DNA of 33,457 nt from Bacteroidales bacterium UBA3684 (GTDB lineage: Bacteria > Bacteroidota > Bacteroidia > Bacteroidales > P3), in assembly GCA_002372855.1 (NCBI GenBank), contig DFIZ01000014.1, forward strand, positions 1-33,457, read 5' to 3'. The notes beneath the pieces were generated by a model. It made no database searches and was not told where the DNA came from. It was given only the letters and a program-made list of their open reading frames with translations. Shown here piece after piece: positions 24,155 to 33,162 of this stretch. How positions within the stretch are numbered: position 1 is the first letter of the stretch; every line of letters begins with the position of its first letter. A program made the position numbers and the translations under genes.

Positions 24155-25834
24155 TTATTTTAATGTTACAGTGTATTGCGACTGCTTGGTCTTGCCATCG
24201 GGCATCATGACGGTGGCAATGATGACTAGTTTCTCGCCTTTGTTGGCTTTGCGGATGAAGGACTCGATAGTTGCATTGAAGCGTGGCCCTTGAACTGTTT
24301 CCTCCTTGGTGCCTACGGAGACAAGCATCTTGACGATACGTATCATCTTCGGATCAATCTTAAGCAGGAAGCCAGGATCCTTAAGAGCCACGACAACGGT
24401 ATTGGCAGAAAGGTCTTTTCTTGCAATTTTGTCACCACTGGGAATACCATTGATGGAGAGCACAGGGGCAGGAATGTCTTTCACGATATAGCGGTAGGAA
24501 CCCACGCGAGTGACTTTCTTGTCGATGGTAGCGTCGATGTTGATGGTGAGGTTTTTCTGACCAGAGGCAGGTTTGAGGATGTATTTGCCTTCGCCGGTGC
24601 TAGGAGCGATGGTTCCTTGGCCGTCGAGAACGGGTTTCAGGTTGCGGGTATCAATACCGGCAGCGGAAACCGTGATGGGGTTTTCAAGACCGGCATACAC
24701 CACTTGCAAGCCGTCGAGCTGGACAACACCAGCGGGTTTGGCCACGAAGTAAACGTCGTTGATGGGATATTCCTTCGTACCACCGTCAGGGGAGGTGACA
24801 TAGGCTGTACCAGTGATGCGCTGCGGTCCAAGGTTGTTGCAGGTGGTCTTGTAAACCACAGTACCGCTGTCGCCGCTGACGAGGTTCTGTCCATTGATGG
24901 TGGCGCGGAACTGCTGTTTGGAGTCGTAGGCTGCCACATTGATTTTGGTCTCGTAGGTACCACCCTGGAGAATATAGGTGGAGCGGGGGCGCGAAATCAT
25001 GGCCACGTCGCTGAAGGTCATGTCGCCCTTGCTAACCTGTTTGTAGAGCATGTTGACGGCATCGAACTCGGCATTCATCACTTCGGCTCTGAGACGCGTC
25101 AGGGTGACCAAGGCAGCACCTGTGATGACCTCGTTGAAATTAAGCATCTCCCAGGATTGTGATTTGCCGTCTTTGTCGTAGCCGTCGGACATGTCAAGTC
25201 CCAGATGGACGAGGGCGGAGTCCTCGCCGAGCACGGTGTTGATACGTTTCTTGTAGTTGAGAATCTTCTGCTTGAGTTGGAAAGCGGCACGGTCTTCGTG
25301 CACTACTCCAGATTCGCCCAGGAAGAAGTTGGCCGGTTTGTGGTTGTCTTCCAATTGCTTGTCGGTGAACCAGCTGAAACCGCCTTCGTCGAGGGCAGCG
25401 CGTACACTGTCAGGAATGGCCTGTTTTGTTGCGGGATCCTGGAGGATGATGGTACGCTTGTGCTCATTCTCTTTTCCTTCGCCGGTATAGGTTTTGATTT
25501 CGGCTTTGGAGGCCACTTCGCCACCGATAAAGGCAAATTCGACACTGTCGATGAAGGATGTGAGGTCTTTGGAGAGGGCTTTGATTTCCTGTGCACGGTC
25601 GTATTTCTCCTGCACCTTTTCTTTACTGTTTTTGAGGGCCAGGTCGAAATTAGAGTATGTGTCGTCGAGTTTCTCTGCAATGAGCTGGTTGGACTTATGT
25701 GTGGCAGTGGCAACGCTCTTGAAGCCGTTCACGACTTCGGCCGAGACGTTCAGTGCCAACATGGCGGTGTACACGAGGTACATCATTGTAATCATTTTTT
25801 GTCGCGGTGTTTCCGGACAGTTTGTTGCACCCAT
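24155..25834 (-). CDS. gldM: T9SS inner-membrane motor subunit GldM/PorM
   Basis: GldM forms, with GldL, the proton-driven motor that powers T9SS export (and gliding in species that glide). One N-terminal transmembrane helix (about 15-35) is followed by a helical domain and a series of periplasmic Ig-like domains reaching toward the GldK/N ring. The N-terminal NCPETPRQKMITMMYLVYTA and the motif ALNVSAEVVNGF are typical. At 559 residues it is a little longer than some homologues. It starts 54 nt after gldL and ends 8 nt before gldN. Confidence 0.95.
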   Translation of the reverse strand: MGATNCPETPRQKMITMMYLVYTAMLALNVSAEVVNGFKSVATATHKSNQLIAEKLDDTYSNFDLALKNSKEKVQEKYDRAQEIKALSKDLTSFIDSVEFAFIGGEVASKAEIKTYTGEGKENEHKRTIILQDPATKQAIPDSVRAALDEGGFSWFTDKQLEDNHKPANFFLGESGVVHEDRAAFQLKQKILNYKKRINTVLGEDSALVHLGLDMSDGYDKDGKSQSWEMLNFNEVITGAALVTLTRLRAEVMNAEFDAVNMLYKQVSKGDMTFSDVAMISRPRSTYILQGGTYETKINVAAYDSKQQFRATINGQNLVSGDSGTVVYKTTCNNLGPQRITGTAYVTSPDGGTKEYPINDVYFVAKPAGVVQLDGLQVVYAGLENPITVSAAGIDTRNLKPVLDGQGTIAPSTGEGKYILKPASGQKNLTINIDATIDKKVTRVGSYRYIVKDIPAPVLSINGIPSGDKIARKDLSANTVVVALKDPGFLLKIDPKMIRIVKMLVSVGTKEETVQGPRFNATIESFIRKANKGEKLVIIATVMMPDGKTKQSQYTVTLK

Positions 25835-25888
25835 AGTCTATTCCTTTTTAGTTTTCATTAAGTTTATATATACTAATCGGGGTGTAGC

Positions 25889-26764
25889 TTAGAGTCTGGT
25901 CTGCATGGCGGCCAGCATGTTGCCGTATACGTTGTTCAGTTCGGCAACCTTGCGGGTGAGGGCATCAACCTGCTCTTTGTACTTCATGATACCGTCGGCG
26001 GAGTTGGTGAAGTTGGCCAGCATGGTGCCCATCTTCTCCTCGAACTCCTTGTTGAGGTTCATCTGAGTGGAAGCATTGTTGATTTGCATCTCGTACATGG
26101 CATTGATGCTGCTGAGGCTGGCGGACATCTTCTTCATCTCCTCGACATAGGACACCTCGCCGTTGAGCGACTGGGCGGTCTCCTGATAGATGGTGGAGAG
26201 GGTGGAGATGGCCTCGGGGGCGCCCTGCATGCTTTCGAGCAGGCGGCCGGCCTGGCTGGCCACGCCATCCATGTTGCTGACAAACTTGTCGGTAGCGGCA
26301 GTGACATTGGCCATATTGTTCATCGAATTGGCGCTCTCGGCCAGATTCTGCATGCCTTGTCCAAGGCGGTCAATCAGTTCGGGACTGATATTGGCGTCTT
26401 CAAGCATCTTGTCCAGTTTGGCAGTAAGCGGGTCTTTGCTGACGGGCAGGTCGGCAGCCTTCTCGATGGGATTGCCGTTTTCGTCGAGTTCCACCTCTCC
26501 GTTGATGGCGGCTTCGTCGATCATACCGGCAAGTTCGGGGTAGACAAGGCTCCAGTCCCACTCTTTGTGAGGCGGTTCGAAAGCCGAAAGGAAGAAGATG
26601 ACACCTTCAACACTCATACCTGCGATAAGCATCATGTTGGCACCGGGCCAGTGCATGATTTTGAACAGGGCACCCACGATAACGACGGCTGCTCCCCAGC
26701 CATAAAGATAAGCCATGAAGGTCTTGTAGCCTTTACTGCGAACGAGATTGTTAATGAAGCTCAT
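25889..26764 (-). CDS. gldL: T9SS inner-membrane motor subunit GldL/PorL
   Basis: GldL is the membrane-embedded stator ring that uses the proton-motive force to rotate GldM. Two transmembrane helices (about 16-36 and 42-62) contain charged residues typical of the family: Lys35 in GALFKIMHWPG and Glu53 in SVEGVIFFL. A long cytoplasmic region with helical, coiled-coil-like sequence follows to residue 291. The gene starts 66 nt after gldK. Confidence 0.95.
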   Translation of the reverse strand: MSFINNLVRSKGYKTFMAYLYGWGAAVVIVGALFKIMHWPGANMMLIAGMSVEGVIFFLSAFEPPHKEWDWSLVYPELAGMIDEAAINGEVELDENGNPIEKAADLPVSKDPLTAKLDKMLEDANISPELIDRLGQGMQNLAESANSMNNMANVTAATDKFVSNMDGVASQAGRLLESMQGAPEAISTLSTIYQETAQSLNGEVSYVEEMKKMSASLSSINAMYEMQINNASTQMNLNKEFEEKMGTMLANFTNSADGIMKYKEQVDALTRKVAELNNVYGNMLAAMQTRL

Positions 26765-26830
26765 AATTCAAATGTTTTTTGTGTTGCTTATTTGTAAATG
26801 TGTTTTTTTTATGTTATTGTGCTTGTTTCT

Positions 26831-28192
26831 TTACTGTGCCACGTTGGAGGCGGTGCGCAGGTTGTCACCCTTCACACGGCCCAGGTAGGGCTGCACGCAG
26901 CGGAAGCCGATGTAGCACTTGGCGGTGTCCATGAACTCGAAGTCGCGGGTCTGGACCTGGATGAAGTACTTTTGGTCTTTCCAGCTGCCGCCACGGACCA
27001 CTTTGCGCTTCATGGACAGAGCGTCGTTGTCCTTGGCGTTGTAGTTGTAGTAGGGGGTGATGGCATTGGCCACGACGTAGGTGGCTTCTGCATAGGTGTC
27101 ATAGCACCACTCGCTGACGTTGCCGGACATGTCGTACAGACCGTAGTCGTTGGGGGCATAGTGGCCGACCATCAGGGTCTTCACGCCACCATCGTCGTCG
27201 TAGGCACCCTTAAGAGGCTCGTAGTTGGCCAGGAAGCAACCATTTGGATTGCGCACGTAAGGTCCGCCCCAAGGATAGCTCTGGGCCTGGATACCACCGC
27301 GGGCAGCGAACTCCCATTCGCTCTCGGTGGGCAGGCGGAAGTCGTTCAGCTTGGAATAGTTGATGCTTTCAAGGTAGTTGTTCAGCATGTTGGAACGCCA
27401 CACACAGAAAGCACGGGCCTGGCGCCAGCTCACACCAACCACGGGGTAGTTGTCATAGGCGGGCGAGGAGAAGTAGCTGCGGGAATAGTCCTCGTTCATG
27501 CTGTAGGCATAGTCGTGCACCCAGCAGAGCGTATCGGGATAGATGTTGATGTATTCGCGCTGAATCTGCGAGTTGCGGTTGTTCAAACCTTTGGGACGCA
27601 CGGCAAGGGAGGTGCCGCGGTACTCGCTCTTGGTTTCGATGTTGTTCTCTTTCTCGGCGACCTGGGTGTAGTCGATGAAGTAGTATTCATAGTTCATCTT
27701 CGACACGTCGATGGCCTTGCGGTGATAGATGTCGGTGATATAGAAACCGCCGTCTATCAGGTACTGGCGAATCTCGGGGTCGGCGTAGTCGATCTTCGTC
27801 TTATAGTTGAGTCTTGCGGGGTCGAGGGGCTCGCCATATTCGTCTTCTTCAATGAGAAAGCCTTCTGCGCCAGCCTCGCCGAGGATGCGGCGGGCTACGG
27901 AGTCGCGCACTGCTGCCACAAACTGGCGATACTCGTTATTCGTAATCTCGGTCTCGTCCATGAAAAACGATCCAATCTGCATCTTGCGGGGTTGAGGGGT
28001 GCGTCCGTAGGTGACGTTCTGCACTCCGGCGCCCATGGTGTAGTTGCCCTGGTTGACAAACACCATGCCTTTGAGGTCGATATCCTCAAAATAGGGGCGG
28101 TCGTTGACACCCACAACTTCTCCGTTGTTGGCGGATTTGCAGCTCCACATTAGGGCTGTCGATGCGGCGAGGATGAAAAGCAGCTTCTTCAT
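26831..28192 (-). CDS. gldK: T9SS outer-membrane lipoprotein GldK/PorK
   Basis: GldK/PorK is the outer-membrane-anchored lipoprotein that forms a ring with GldN/PorN. The N-terminus has a lipoprotein signal (ALMWSC, lipidated Cys18). The body is a formylglycine-generating-enzyme (FGE-sulfatase) fold used structurally: VNQGNYTMGAG, DETEITNNEY, WRQARAFCVW, RLPTESEWEFAARGG, GNVSEWCYD and VVRGGSWKD. The protein has 453 residues. The gap to porP upstream is 77 nt and contains no visible terminator. Confidence 0.95.
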   Translation of the reverse strand: MKKLLFILAASTALMWSCKSANNGEVVGVNDRPYFEDIDLKGMVFVNQGNYTMGAGVQNVTYGRTPQPRKMQIGSFFMDETEITNNEYRQFVAAVRDSVARRILGEAGAEGFLIEEDEYGEPLDPARLNYKTKIDYADPEIRQYLIDGGFYITDIYHRKAIDVSKMNYEYYFIDYTQVAEKENNIETKSEYRGTSLAVRPKGLNNRNSQIQREYINIYPDTLCWVHDYAYSMNEDYSRSYFSSPAYDNYPVVGVSWRQARAFCVWRSNMLNNYLESINYSKLNDFRLPTESEWEFAARGGIQAQSYPWGGPYVRNPNGCFLANYEPLKGAYDDDGGVKTLMVGHYAPNDYGLYDMSGNVSEWCYDTYAEATYVVANAITPYYNYNAKDNDALSMKRKVVRGGSWKDQKYFIQVQTRDFEFMDTAKCYIGFRCVQPYLGRVKGDNLRTASNVAQ

Positions 28193-28269
28193 ATTGTCAA
28201 TGTTTTATTTTATTCTTAAACGTATTTTTCTCAAAAAAGTTTCATTTATTTATGAATTCTTAATATATA

Positions 28270-29313
28270 TTATCTAGTCAAACGAGTGTTGCCCGAGACT
28301 GTCGGTCTGCGTTTCGGAATGTCGATACGGAAGCTTCCGTTGAGGAAGATCTCGAAGGTACCCAGGCTTCGGCCCGGCTTCATGTAGCCCAGTTTCGAGG
28401 TCGTGAGGTCATAGGCCACACCGATGCGGAGCCATTTCCAGTTGATGCCTGCCATGAAGGTGAAGGCATCGCGCAGACGATAGCCCAGGCCGCCCCAGAA
28501 AGCGTTGTCGTATTCGGCAATCAAAGCCGCCTCGGCCTGCCACACCGTCATGCTGGCGCCTTTCACCAGTACCGACGGTTTGAGTTTGAACGAGGGATTG
28601 TAGGGGAACTGGTACTCGTATCCGCCCATCGCGTAGACGGTGCGGGCGTTCTGATAGTTCAGTTTGTCGCTGTGCGAACCCAGCAGGTTCTTCACCGAAA
28701 GGCTGGCGTACCACACTCCGGGAACCTGGTAGTACAGACCGGTCGACACATCAATCAGGAAGTCCGACACATCCTGGTTGCTCACGGCGGGGTCGCCGGC
28801 GCTGCTCGACGGACTGCCGGGGTCGCCCGTCAGGTCGCTGCATCCGTAGAGGTTCGAGGTGTTGAAACCGAAACTGTAGAGGTTGGCCTCGACGGCAGCG
28901 GCAAGGTTGCCAGGGCCCCAATACATACGGAAGGCGTAGTCGATGTCGATGGTTGTATTGTTATGGTAACCGATAGATTGCGAGTTGAGAATCATGCCGA
29001 TACCGCCATGCAGCCACCGGATGGGCATGTCGAACGAGAAGAGGTAGTTCACGGGCGTGGTGCCGGCGTCGACGCCGGGCACGGGAGCCTGCAGGTCGAG
29101 GCCTAACCATTGGTTGTTGTACAACAGGGTGAAAGATATTGCTCCGGAACTGCCGGCATAGGCGGGGTTATAACTGAGACGATTGAACATGAAATGGGTG
29201 TACTGACCCTCGTTCTGCGCCTTGCAAACGGGGGAAAACAGCACCATTATCACCAAAAATGACGCTATTTTGGATGCCCAATGTTCTCTTCTCTGTCTAT
29301 CTAGTTTTGCCAC
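28270..29313 (-). CDS. porP: PorP/SprF family T9SS outer-membrane protein
   Basis: PorP/SprF proteins are outer-membrane beta-barrels; in other species they associate with the T9SS and help link the machine or its adhesins to the outer membrane. After a signal peptide (hydrophobic FLVIMVLFSPVCKA, cleavage before QNEGQ) comes the family start QYTHFMFNRLSYNPAYAGS, then many amphipathic strands and a C-terminal strand. The reading frame opens with GTG at 29313; the first ATG lies inside the signal peptide, so GTG is likely the start. As in Porphyromonas, porP precedes gldK/porK. The protein is 347 residues. Confidence 0.92.
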   Translation of the reverse strand: MAKLDRQRREHWASKIASFLVIMVLFSPVCKAQNEGQYTHFMFNRLSYNPAYAGSSGAISFTLLYNNQWLGLDLQAPVPGVDAGTTPVNYLFSFDMPIRWLHGGIGMILNSQSIGYHNNTTIDIDYAFRMYWGPGNLAAAVEANLYSFGFNTSNLYGCSDLTGDPGSPSSSAGDPAVSNQDVSDFLIDVSTGLYYQVPGVWYASLSVKNLLGSHSDKLNYQNARTVYAMGGYEYQFPYNPSFKLKPSVLVKGASMTVWQAEAALIAEYDNAFWGGLGYRLRDAFTFMAGINWKWLRIGVAYDLTTSKLGYMKPGRSLGTFEIFLNGSFRIDIPKRRPTVSGNTRLTR

Positions 29314-29390
29314 AACGGCCTGTTTTTTATCGTTTTAAATCAATGTTCGGTCAATTCCAACCAGGGTTTTTGTAGTGGAAATTGATTGTG

Positions 29391-29423
29391 CAAAGATAGT
29401 AATAATTATTTAAATAATGCAAA
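29391..29423 (-). promoter_or_regulatory. Predicted promoter of the porP-gld operon
   Basis: On the - strand TTTG (29423-29420) is followed after 21 nt by TATCTTTG (29398-29391), an excellent match to the Bacteroidota -33/-7 consensus. The porP leader would be about 70 nt. It would serve the six-gene T9SS cluster. Confidence 0.65.
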
Positions 29424-29449
29424 AAAATCTAAATTTTTTTTCATTTTTT

Positions 29450-30241
29450 TCATTCCGAAGGGGTTATTTGGCACTCTCCAAAGGTGTGTTTCAGCGCTCT
29501 GCTGAGCTCCTGCGCTTTCTTTTTTTCCAGTTTCACATCGAGGATGAGTGTGAACGATTCGCTGTCGGCCGAGTCGACGATGGCTTTGTCGCGGTAGGGG
29601 TCCGGCAGTTTTTGTATCATCTCGAAGGCCTTGCCGTGGCTTTGCACCGTACACAGGATGATGTTGTAGCGCTGCCCGGCCGCCTCGGCCGACGGCCGGG
29701 TGTCCAGTTTCGGCAGCACCAGCTTCTCCCCTTTGCCCTTTTTGGAGGCCTTGGTGGCGCTGGGTTTGGGCTGGGCCTTGCCTCCGTTGAGGCTGTATTT
29801 GCCCGACGCGAAACGCGACGCCACGGAGTCGAACAGGGCGTCCTGCGCCTCGCAGCGCTCTTCGTATCCCGGTGGCAGCACGCGCACCCTCACCGGCTGG
29901 CATCCGCGGATGCCTATGGCGTTGGCGGCGCGGTGGGTCATGTCGATCACCCCGCGTTTGGGACAGCGGTCGTTAATCTTTACAATGACTTGAAGGCCAG
30001 TGTTCTGGTTCGTAACCAGCACGTAGGTGCCCATCTTGAGTTTCCAGTGGGCGGCGGTGAAGAGGTTCTGGTCGAAAATCTCGCCGTAGGCGGTTTTCCG
30101 CCCTTCGAATTTGTTGTGGTAGTAGGTGCCTTTCATGGGGTGTTCGGTCACCGTGTCGTTCACGTCGTAGTTCTGCCCTGCGGCTGTCAGCTGCAAGGCC
30201 ATGGCCAGTGCCAGCACGGCTGTTATCCTGCGCGTTACCAT
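29450..30241 (-). CDS. RlpA-like double-psi beta-barrel lipid-envelope/peptidoglycan protein
   Basis: RlpA-family proteins act in the periplasm on peptidoglycan, in some species as lytic transglycosylases of septal glycans. This 263-residue protein has a signal peptide (about 1-22, TAAG then QNYDV) and a double-psi beta-barrel domain (about 37-122). The family segments GTYYHNKFEGRKTAYGE, TAAH and INDRCP carry candidate catalytic Glu53, His65 and Asp91. A basic linker and a C-terminal region (about 180-263) that might be a divergent SPOR-like domain follow. The frame is open upstream, but that part is antisense-like shadow of kdsC in another frame; the ATG at 30241 is chosen because it precedes the signal peptide and overlaps kdsC by 7 nt. 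No lipobox is seen. Confidence 0.85.
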   Translation of the reverse strand: MVTRRITAVLALAMALQLTAAGQNYDVNDTVTEHPMKGTYYHNKFEGRKTAYGEIFDQNLFTAAHWKLKMGTYVLVTNQNTGLQVIVKINDRCPKRGVIDMTHRAANAIGIRGCQPVRVRVLPPGYEERCEAQDALFDSVASRFASGKYSLNGGKAQPKPSATKASKKGKGEKLVLPKLDTRPSAEAAGQRYNIILCTVQSHGKAFEMIQKLPDPYRDKAIVDSADSESFTLILDVKLEKKKAQELSRALKHTFGECQITPSE

Positions 30242-30756
30242 ACCACAGCGTCTTCGTGAAACCATGTACCGTGCAGGCGCATCACCTGCTCTATCACGTC
30301 GCGCACACATCCCTTGCCTCCGGGCATGAGGGATATGTAGTCGGCCACGGCCTTGACCTCCACCGCCGCGTCGGCGGGGCAGGTGGCCACACCCGCGCGC
30401 CGGAGCAGCGGATAGTCGGGCAGGTCGTCGCCCATGTAGAGCACCTGCTCGTCGGTCAATCCGTTGTCGGACAGGAATTTCTCGTAGGTCTTTATCTTGT
30501 CGCCGCAACCGGTGTAGACCTGTTCCACGCCCAGCGAGTGCATGCGGTTGTCGATGCTCTTCGATGTGGCGCCCGATATCACGGCCACCAGATAGCCTTT
30601 TTTCACGGCATACTGAACTGCGAAGCCGTCCTTGATGTTGCCGCAGCGCACCGCTTCCCCGTCACCGTAGGTCCACACGTCGCCGTTGGTCATCACTCCG
30701 TCGAAGTCGAAAACAAATGCCTTCACCGGAGCCAGTTTCTCCTTGTAGTTTATCAT
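30235..30756 (-). CDS. kdsC: 3-deoxy-D-manno-octulosonate 8-phosphate phosphatase (KdsC)
   Basis: KdsC hydrolyses Kdo-8-phosphate to Kdo, the third step toward the inner-core sugar of LPS. It is a small C0-type HAD phosphatase without a cap domain and acts as a tetramer. At 173 residues it is normal length. HAD motif I is FDFDGVMTNG with Asp17 and Asp19, motif II Ser61-Gly62, motif III near Lys87 and motif IV GDDLPD (Asp110, Asp111). The start overlaps the stop of the preceding gene by 4 nt (ATGA), and the end overlaps rlpA by 7 nt. Confidence 0.95.
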   Translation of the reverse strand: MINYKEKLAPVKAFVFDFDGVMTNGDVWTYGDGEAVRCGNIKDGFAVQYAVKKGYLVAVISGATSKSIDNRMHSLGVEQVYTGCGDKIKTYEKFLSDNGLTDEQVLYMGDDLPDYPLLRRAGVATCPADAAVEVKAVADYISLMPGGKGCVRDVIEQVMRLHGTWFHEDAVVW

Positions 30757-32081
30757 GTCGTTACTTGTTTGTTTCCAGCATATTCCACCATCTTCTCATA
30801 GGTGTCTTTCCATCCGGCCCATCCGTCCAGCTCGTTGAGGTTCTGGTTGTGCACAATGCAGCAGAAAGTGCCGTCGACCTTGCGCACGAGGTCGATGAGC
30901 CTCTTGTATTCCTCCAGCCCTTCCGCGGGGCTGAGGTTGAGGTATTTCTTCAGCGTGGTGTCCATCACGCAGAAAGGGTGTATCAGCAGGTCGTTCTCGT
31001 GGTCGCGCTCCACGTCGTAGAAGGGGTAGGGCACGCTGATGCCGGCGCGGAAGCCCACGGCGTCGGCGTAGCCCATGGTGTAGTCGTGGCGTATGCCGGC
31101 GTGCTGCATGATGCGGTAGGACCGTGGCAGGCGCAGGCGCAGGAAGTGGTAGCGTCCGCGCACCACCGTGCGGTGGATGATGCTCTCCAGGCGCTTCTTC
31201 TCGGTGTCGAGGCGCATGGGCTGCTCCAGCGAGTGGTAGCCCGGATGGAGCCCCATCTTGGCGTAGTCGCCCAGGTGCTGCACCAGCTCGCGCGTGTGGC
31301 GGTTGAGGAACGAGGCGGGCTTGTCGTACTGCCCGTAGTCGGCCAGCAGCACGAAGAACAGCAGGTACGATCCCGGCACCCGCTGGTGGCGGTCGATGAT
31401 GTAGTCGAAGGTGTCGAACGGGTCTTCTTCCTTGTGCATCAGCACCTTGATGCGCCGTGCCACCTCGTCGGGCTGGCGGCGGGAGAAGAGGTCGCGCGCC
31501 ATGCCCACCAGGGTGCGGAAGGTGCCCTTGTGGAGGTAGCGCCACGCGGCGTCGATGTCCACCGTCTGCACAAAGGTGTAGAGCTGCTTCGGCATGTCGT
31601 AGCCGGGGAAGCGCTCGACGATTTTGCTGCGGATGAGGCGCGCCCACTGGTCCACCACGGGCTGGTCCAGGAAGCCCGCCTTCCAGGCCAGGCTCTCGCT
31701 GGCGTTGAAGCGGCCGTGCTCGTCCTCGCGGTGGGGCAGGTACTCCTCGTAGCGCGTCACCATGAAGAATGTGGCCGCCAGGGGGTCGAAGTCGAAGTCC
31801 ATGTCGCGCCCGTAGACGGGGTAGAGCATCCACTGCCCGTCGCGGCATTCGGCGTGCGGCTCCTGCTCCTCGATGGTGGTCTGGAAAAGCAGCGGATGAT
31901 TCTTGATGAAGACACTGTCGCCCAGTCGTTTGGGACCATAACTCAACTTGGCGTCATCCCATTTGAGGAAGTATTCCTCGTCGGTGGTGATGCTGTATTC
32001 GGCTTTGAGCAGGTGGTTGAAAACCACTTTCAGGGTGTAGCCCAGCCGGTTGGTGAGTTTTGGTACATGTATCAGTAGCAT
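30753..32081 (-). CDS. Polysaccharide deacetylase-like (NodB/CE4) family protein
   Basis: The C-terminal half resembles NodB-type carbohydrate esterases. TVDIDAAW (Asp176, Asp178) matches the Asp-Asp motif, and HPGYHS (His279, His283) the zinc-binding His-x3-His motif. The N-terminal ~165 residues form a family-specific region (DUF7033-like, from memory) seen in Bacteroidota homologues. Substrate is unknown; a cell-envelope polysaccharide is plausible because the gene sits between ldcA and kdsC. No signal peptide is visible, so it is probably cytoplasmic or membrane-associated. The ATG directly follows the ldcA stop with no gap. Confidence 0.82.
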   Translation of the reverse strand: MLLIHVPKLTNRLGYTLKVVFNHLLKAEYSITTDEEYFLKWDDAKLSYGPKRLGDSVFIKNHPLLFQTTIEEQEPHAECRDGQWMLYPVYGRDMDFDFDPLAATFFMVTRYEEYLPHREDEHGRFNASESLAWKAGFLDQPVVDQWARLIRSKIVERFPGYDMPKQLYTFVQTVDIDAAWRYLHKGTFRTLVGMARDLFSRRQPDEVARRIKVLMHKEEDPFDTFDYIIDRHQRVPGSYLLFFVLLADYGQYDKPASFLNRHTRELVQHLGDYAKMGLHPGYHSLEQPMRLDTEKKRLESIIHRTVVRGRYHFLRLRLPRSYRIMQHAGIRHDYTMGYADAVGFRAGISVPYPFYDVERDHENDLLIHPFCVMDTTLKKYLNLSPAEGLEEYKRLIDLVRKVDGTFCCIVHNQNLNELDGWAGWKDTYEKMVEYAGNKQVTT

Positions 32082-32996
32082 TCAGGGTGCAAAGATACGA
32101 CATTTTTTTGAATTGGAGGCCTCGAGGGTGCATTTTATCCCCAACGGAAGTGCTAAGTTGTTGTCTCCCAGGTGTCCGAAGGGCGAGCCGAAAACCACCG
32201 GGTAGTGGTATTCTTCCACCGCCTCGCGCACGATTTGCTCCGCCGTGCGGCCGAAAGGGATGGTGTTGTCGTGCATGTCGCTCAGTCCGCCGACCACCAG
32301 TGCGGCCAGCCCCTCCAGCATGCCGGCGCGCTTGAGGGCCAGCATCATGCGGTCCACGTGGTAGAGGTACTCGTCCAGGTCCTCGACGAGGAGAATCTTG
32401 CCCCGGGTGTCCACCTGCGAGCGTGAGCCCAGCAGGCTGTAGAGGATTGACAGGTTGCCGCCCGTCACCGCGCCCTGCGCCGTGCCCTCGCGGTTCAGCG
32501 CCGCGGGTTCCCATTCGCAGTCCACGGCCTCGCGCCGCGTGCCGAAGAGGAAGTCGTGCATCGTGCGCGTGGCGGGGGTCTCCTCGCCGTGCATGTTGAT
32601 GGGCATGGTGGCGTGGAGCGTGGGCAGGCCGAGGAGGCGGTGTATATGGCTGTGCAGCACGGTGATGTCGCTGTAGCCCACCACCCATTTGGGACGCTCG
32701 GCGAAGCGCGCGAAGTCCAGCCGGTCCACGATGCGCACCGTGCCGTAGCCGCCGCGGCAGCAGAATATGGCGCGGACCTCGTCGTCGTCCAGCAGCCGCT
32801 GCATCAGCGCCGCGCGGTGGCTGTCGCTGCCCGCCAGCTGACCCTCGCGTTCGTAAAGGCCTTCGGGCACAACTACTTGCAGTCCCCAGCCCTCGAGCAT
32901 GGCGATGGCCGGAGCCATCTCTTCGGGGCTCACGGCCCGCGCCGGCGCCGCCAGGGCCACGCGGTCGCCTTTCTTCAGGTGTTCGATTTCTCTCAT
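32082..32996 (-). CDS. ldcA: LD-carboxypeptidase (peptidase S66)
   Basis: LdcA removes the terminal D-alanine from murein tetrapeptides during cytoplasmic peptidoglycan recycling. The Ser-Glu-His triad is visible as Ser109 in VVGYSDIT, Glu205 in ILLVEDLDEY and His275 in GSPFGHLGDN. The start MREIEHLKKGDRVA at 32996 matches the family's usual beginning; the frame extends upstream to an ATG at 33044, which would add 16 residues of low similarity. The protein has 304 residues. It is the first gene of a four-gene cluster. Confidence 0.9.
   Translation of the reverse strand: MREIEHLKKGDRVALAAPARAVSPEEMAPAIAMLEGWGLQVVVPEGLYEREGQLAGSDSHRAALMQRLLDDDEVRAIFCCRGGYGTVRIVDRLDFARFAERPKWVVGYSDITVLHSHIHRLLGLPTLHATMPINMHGEETPATRTMHDFLFGTRREAVDCEWEPAALNREGTAQGAVTGGNLSILYSLLGSRSQVDTRGKILLVEDLDEYLYHVDRMMLALKRAGMLEGLAALVVGGLSDMHDNTIPFGRTAEQIVREAVEEYHYPVVFGSPFGHLGDNNLALPLGIKCTLEASNSKKCRIFAP
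32090..32097 (-). promoter_or_regulatory. Promoter-like TATCTTTG inside the ldcA 3' end
   Basis: TATCTTTGCACC on the - strand is a near-ideal -7 element lying within the last ldcA codons. Transcription would start within a few nt of the next ATG (32081), giving a leaderless or almost leaderless mRNA. Coding constraint could also have produced the match. Confidence 0.4.
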
Positions 32997-33047
32997 TGCC
33001 CTCCATAACGCCAATTTTCCATTTTTATTGTGTCGCCCCGCCATCCG

Positions 33048-33075
33048 GTAGACGCAACATGCTACATCTCTACAA
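33048..33075. repeat. Possible degraded relative of the 15.5-kb palindrome
   Basis: Reading GTAGACGCAACATGC then TACATCTCTAC, it keeps the GTAGA...CATG...TCTCTAC outline of the palindrome at 15534-15555 with several changes. Similarity is by eye only. Confidence 0.3.
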
Positions 33076-33076
33076 C

Positions 33077-33125
33077 TTTTAACTCATAACTTTTAACTCA
33101 TAACTCTTAACTCATAACTCATAAC
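33077..33125. repeat. 14-bp tandem repeat, 3.5 copies
   Basis: TTTTAACTCATAAC occurs at 33077 and 33091, TCTTAACTCATAAC at 33105, and a half unit TCATAAC at 33119. The core TTAACTC is also found in the hairpin between the gldN genes. It lies upstream of ldcA. Confidence 0.75.
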
Positions 33126-33162
33126 TTCTGACCGATACCTCCCCAAAAGGTACATAATAGGA

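Noticed and set aside
30242..30508. Upstream extension of the rlpA-like frame
   Set aside because: These 89 codons lie inside kdsC in another frame and are Arg/Gly-rich; the signal peptide begins at 30241.
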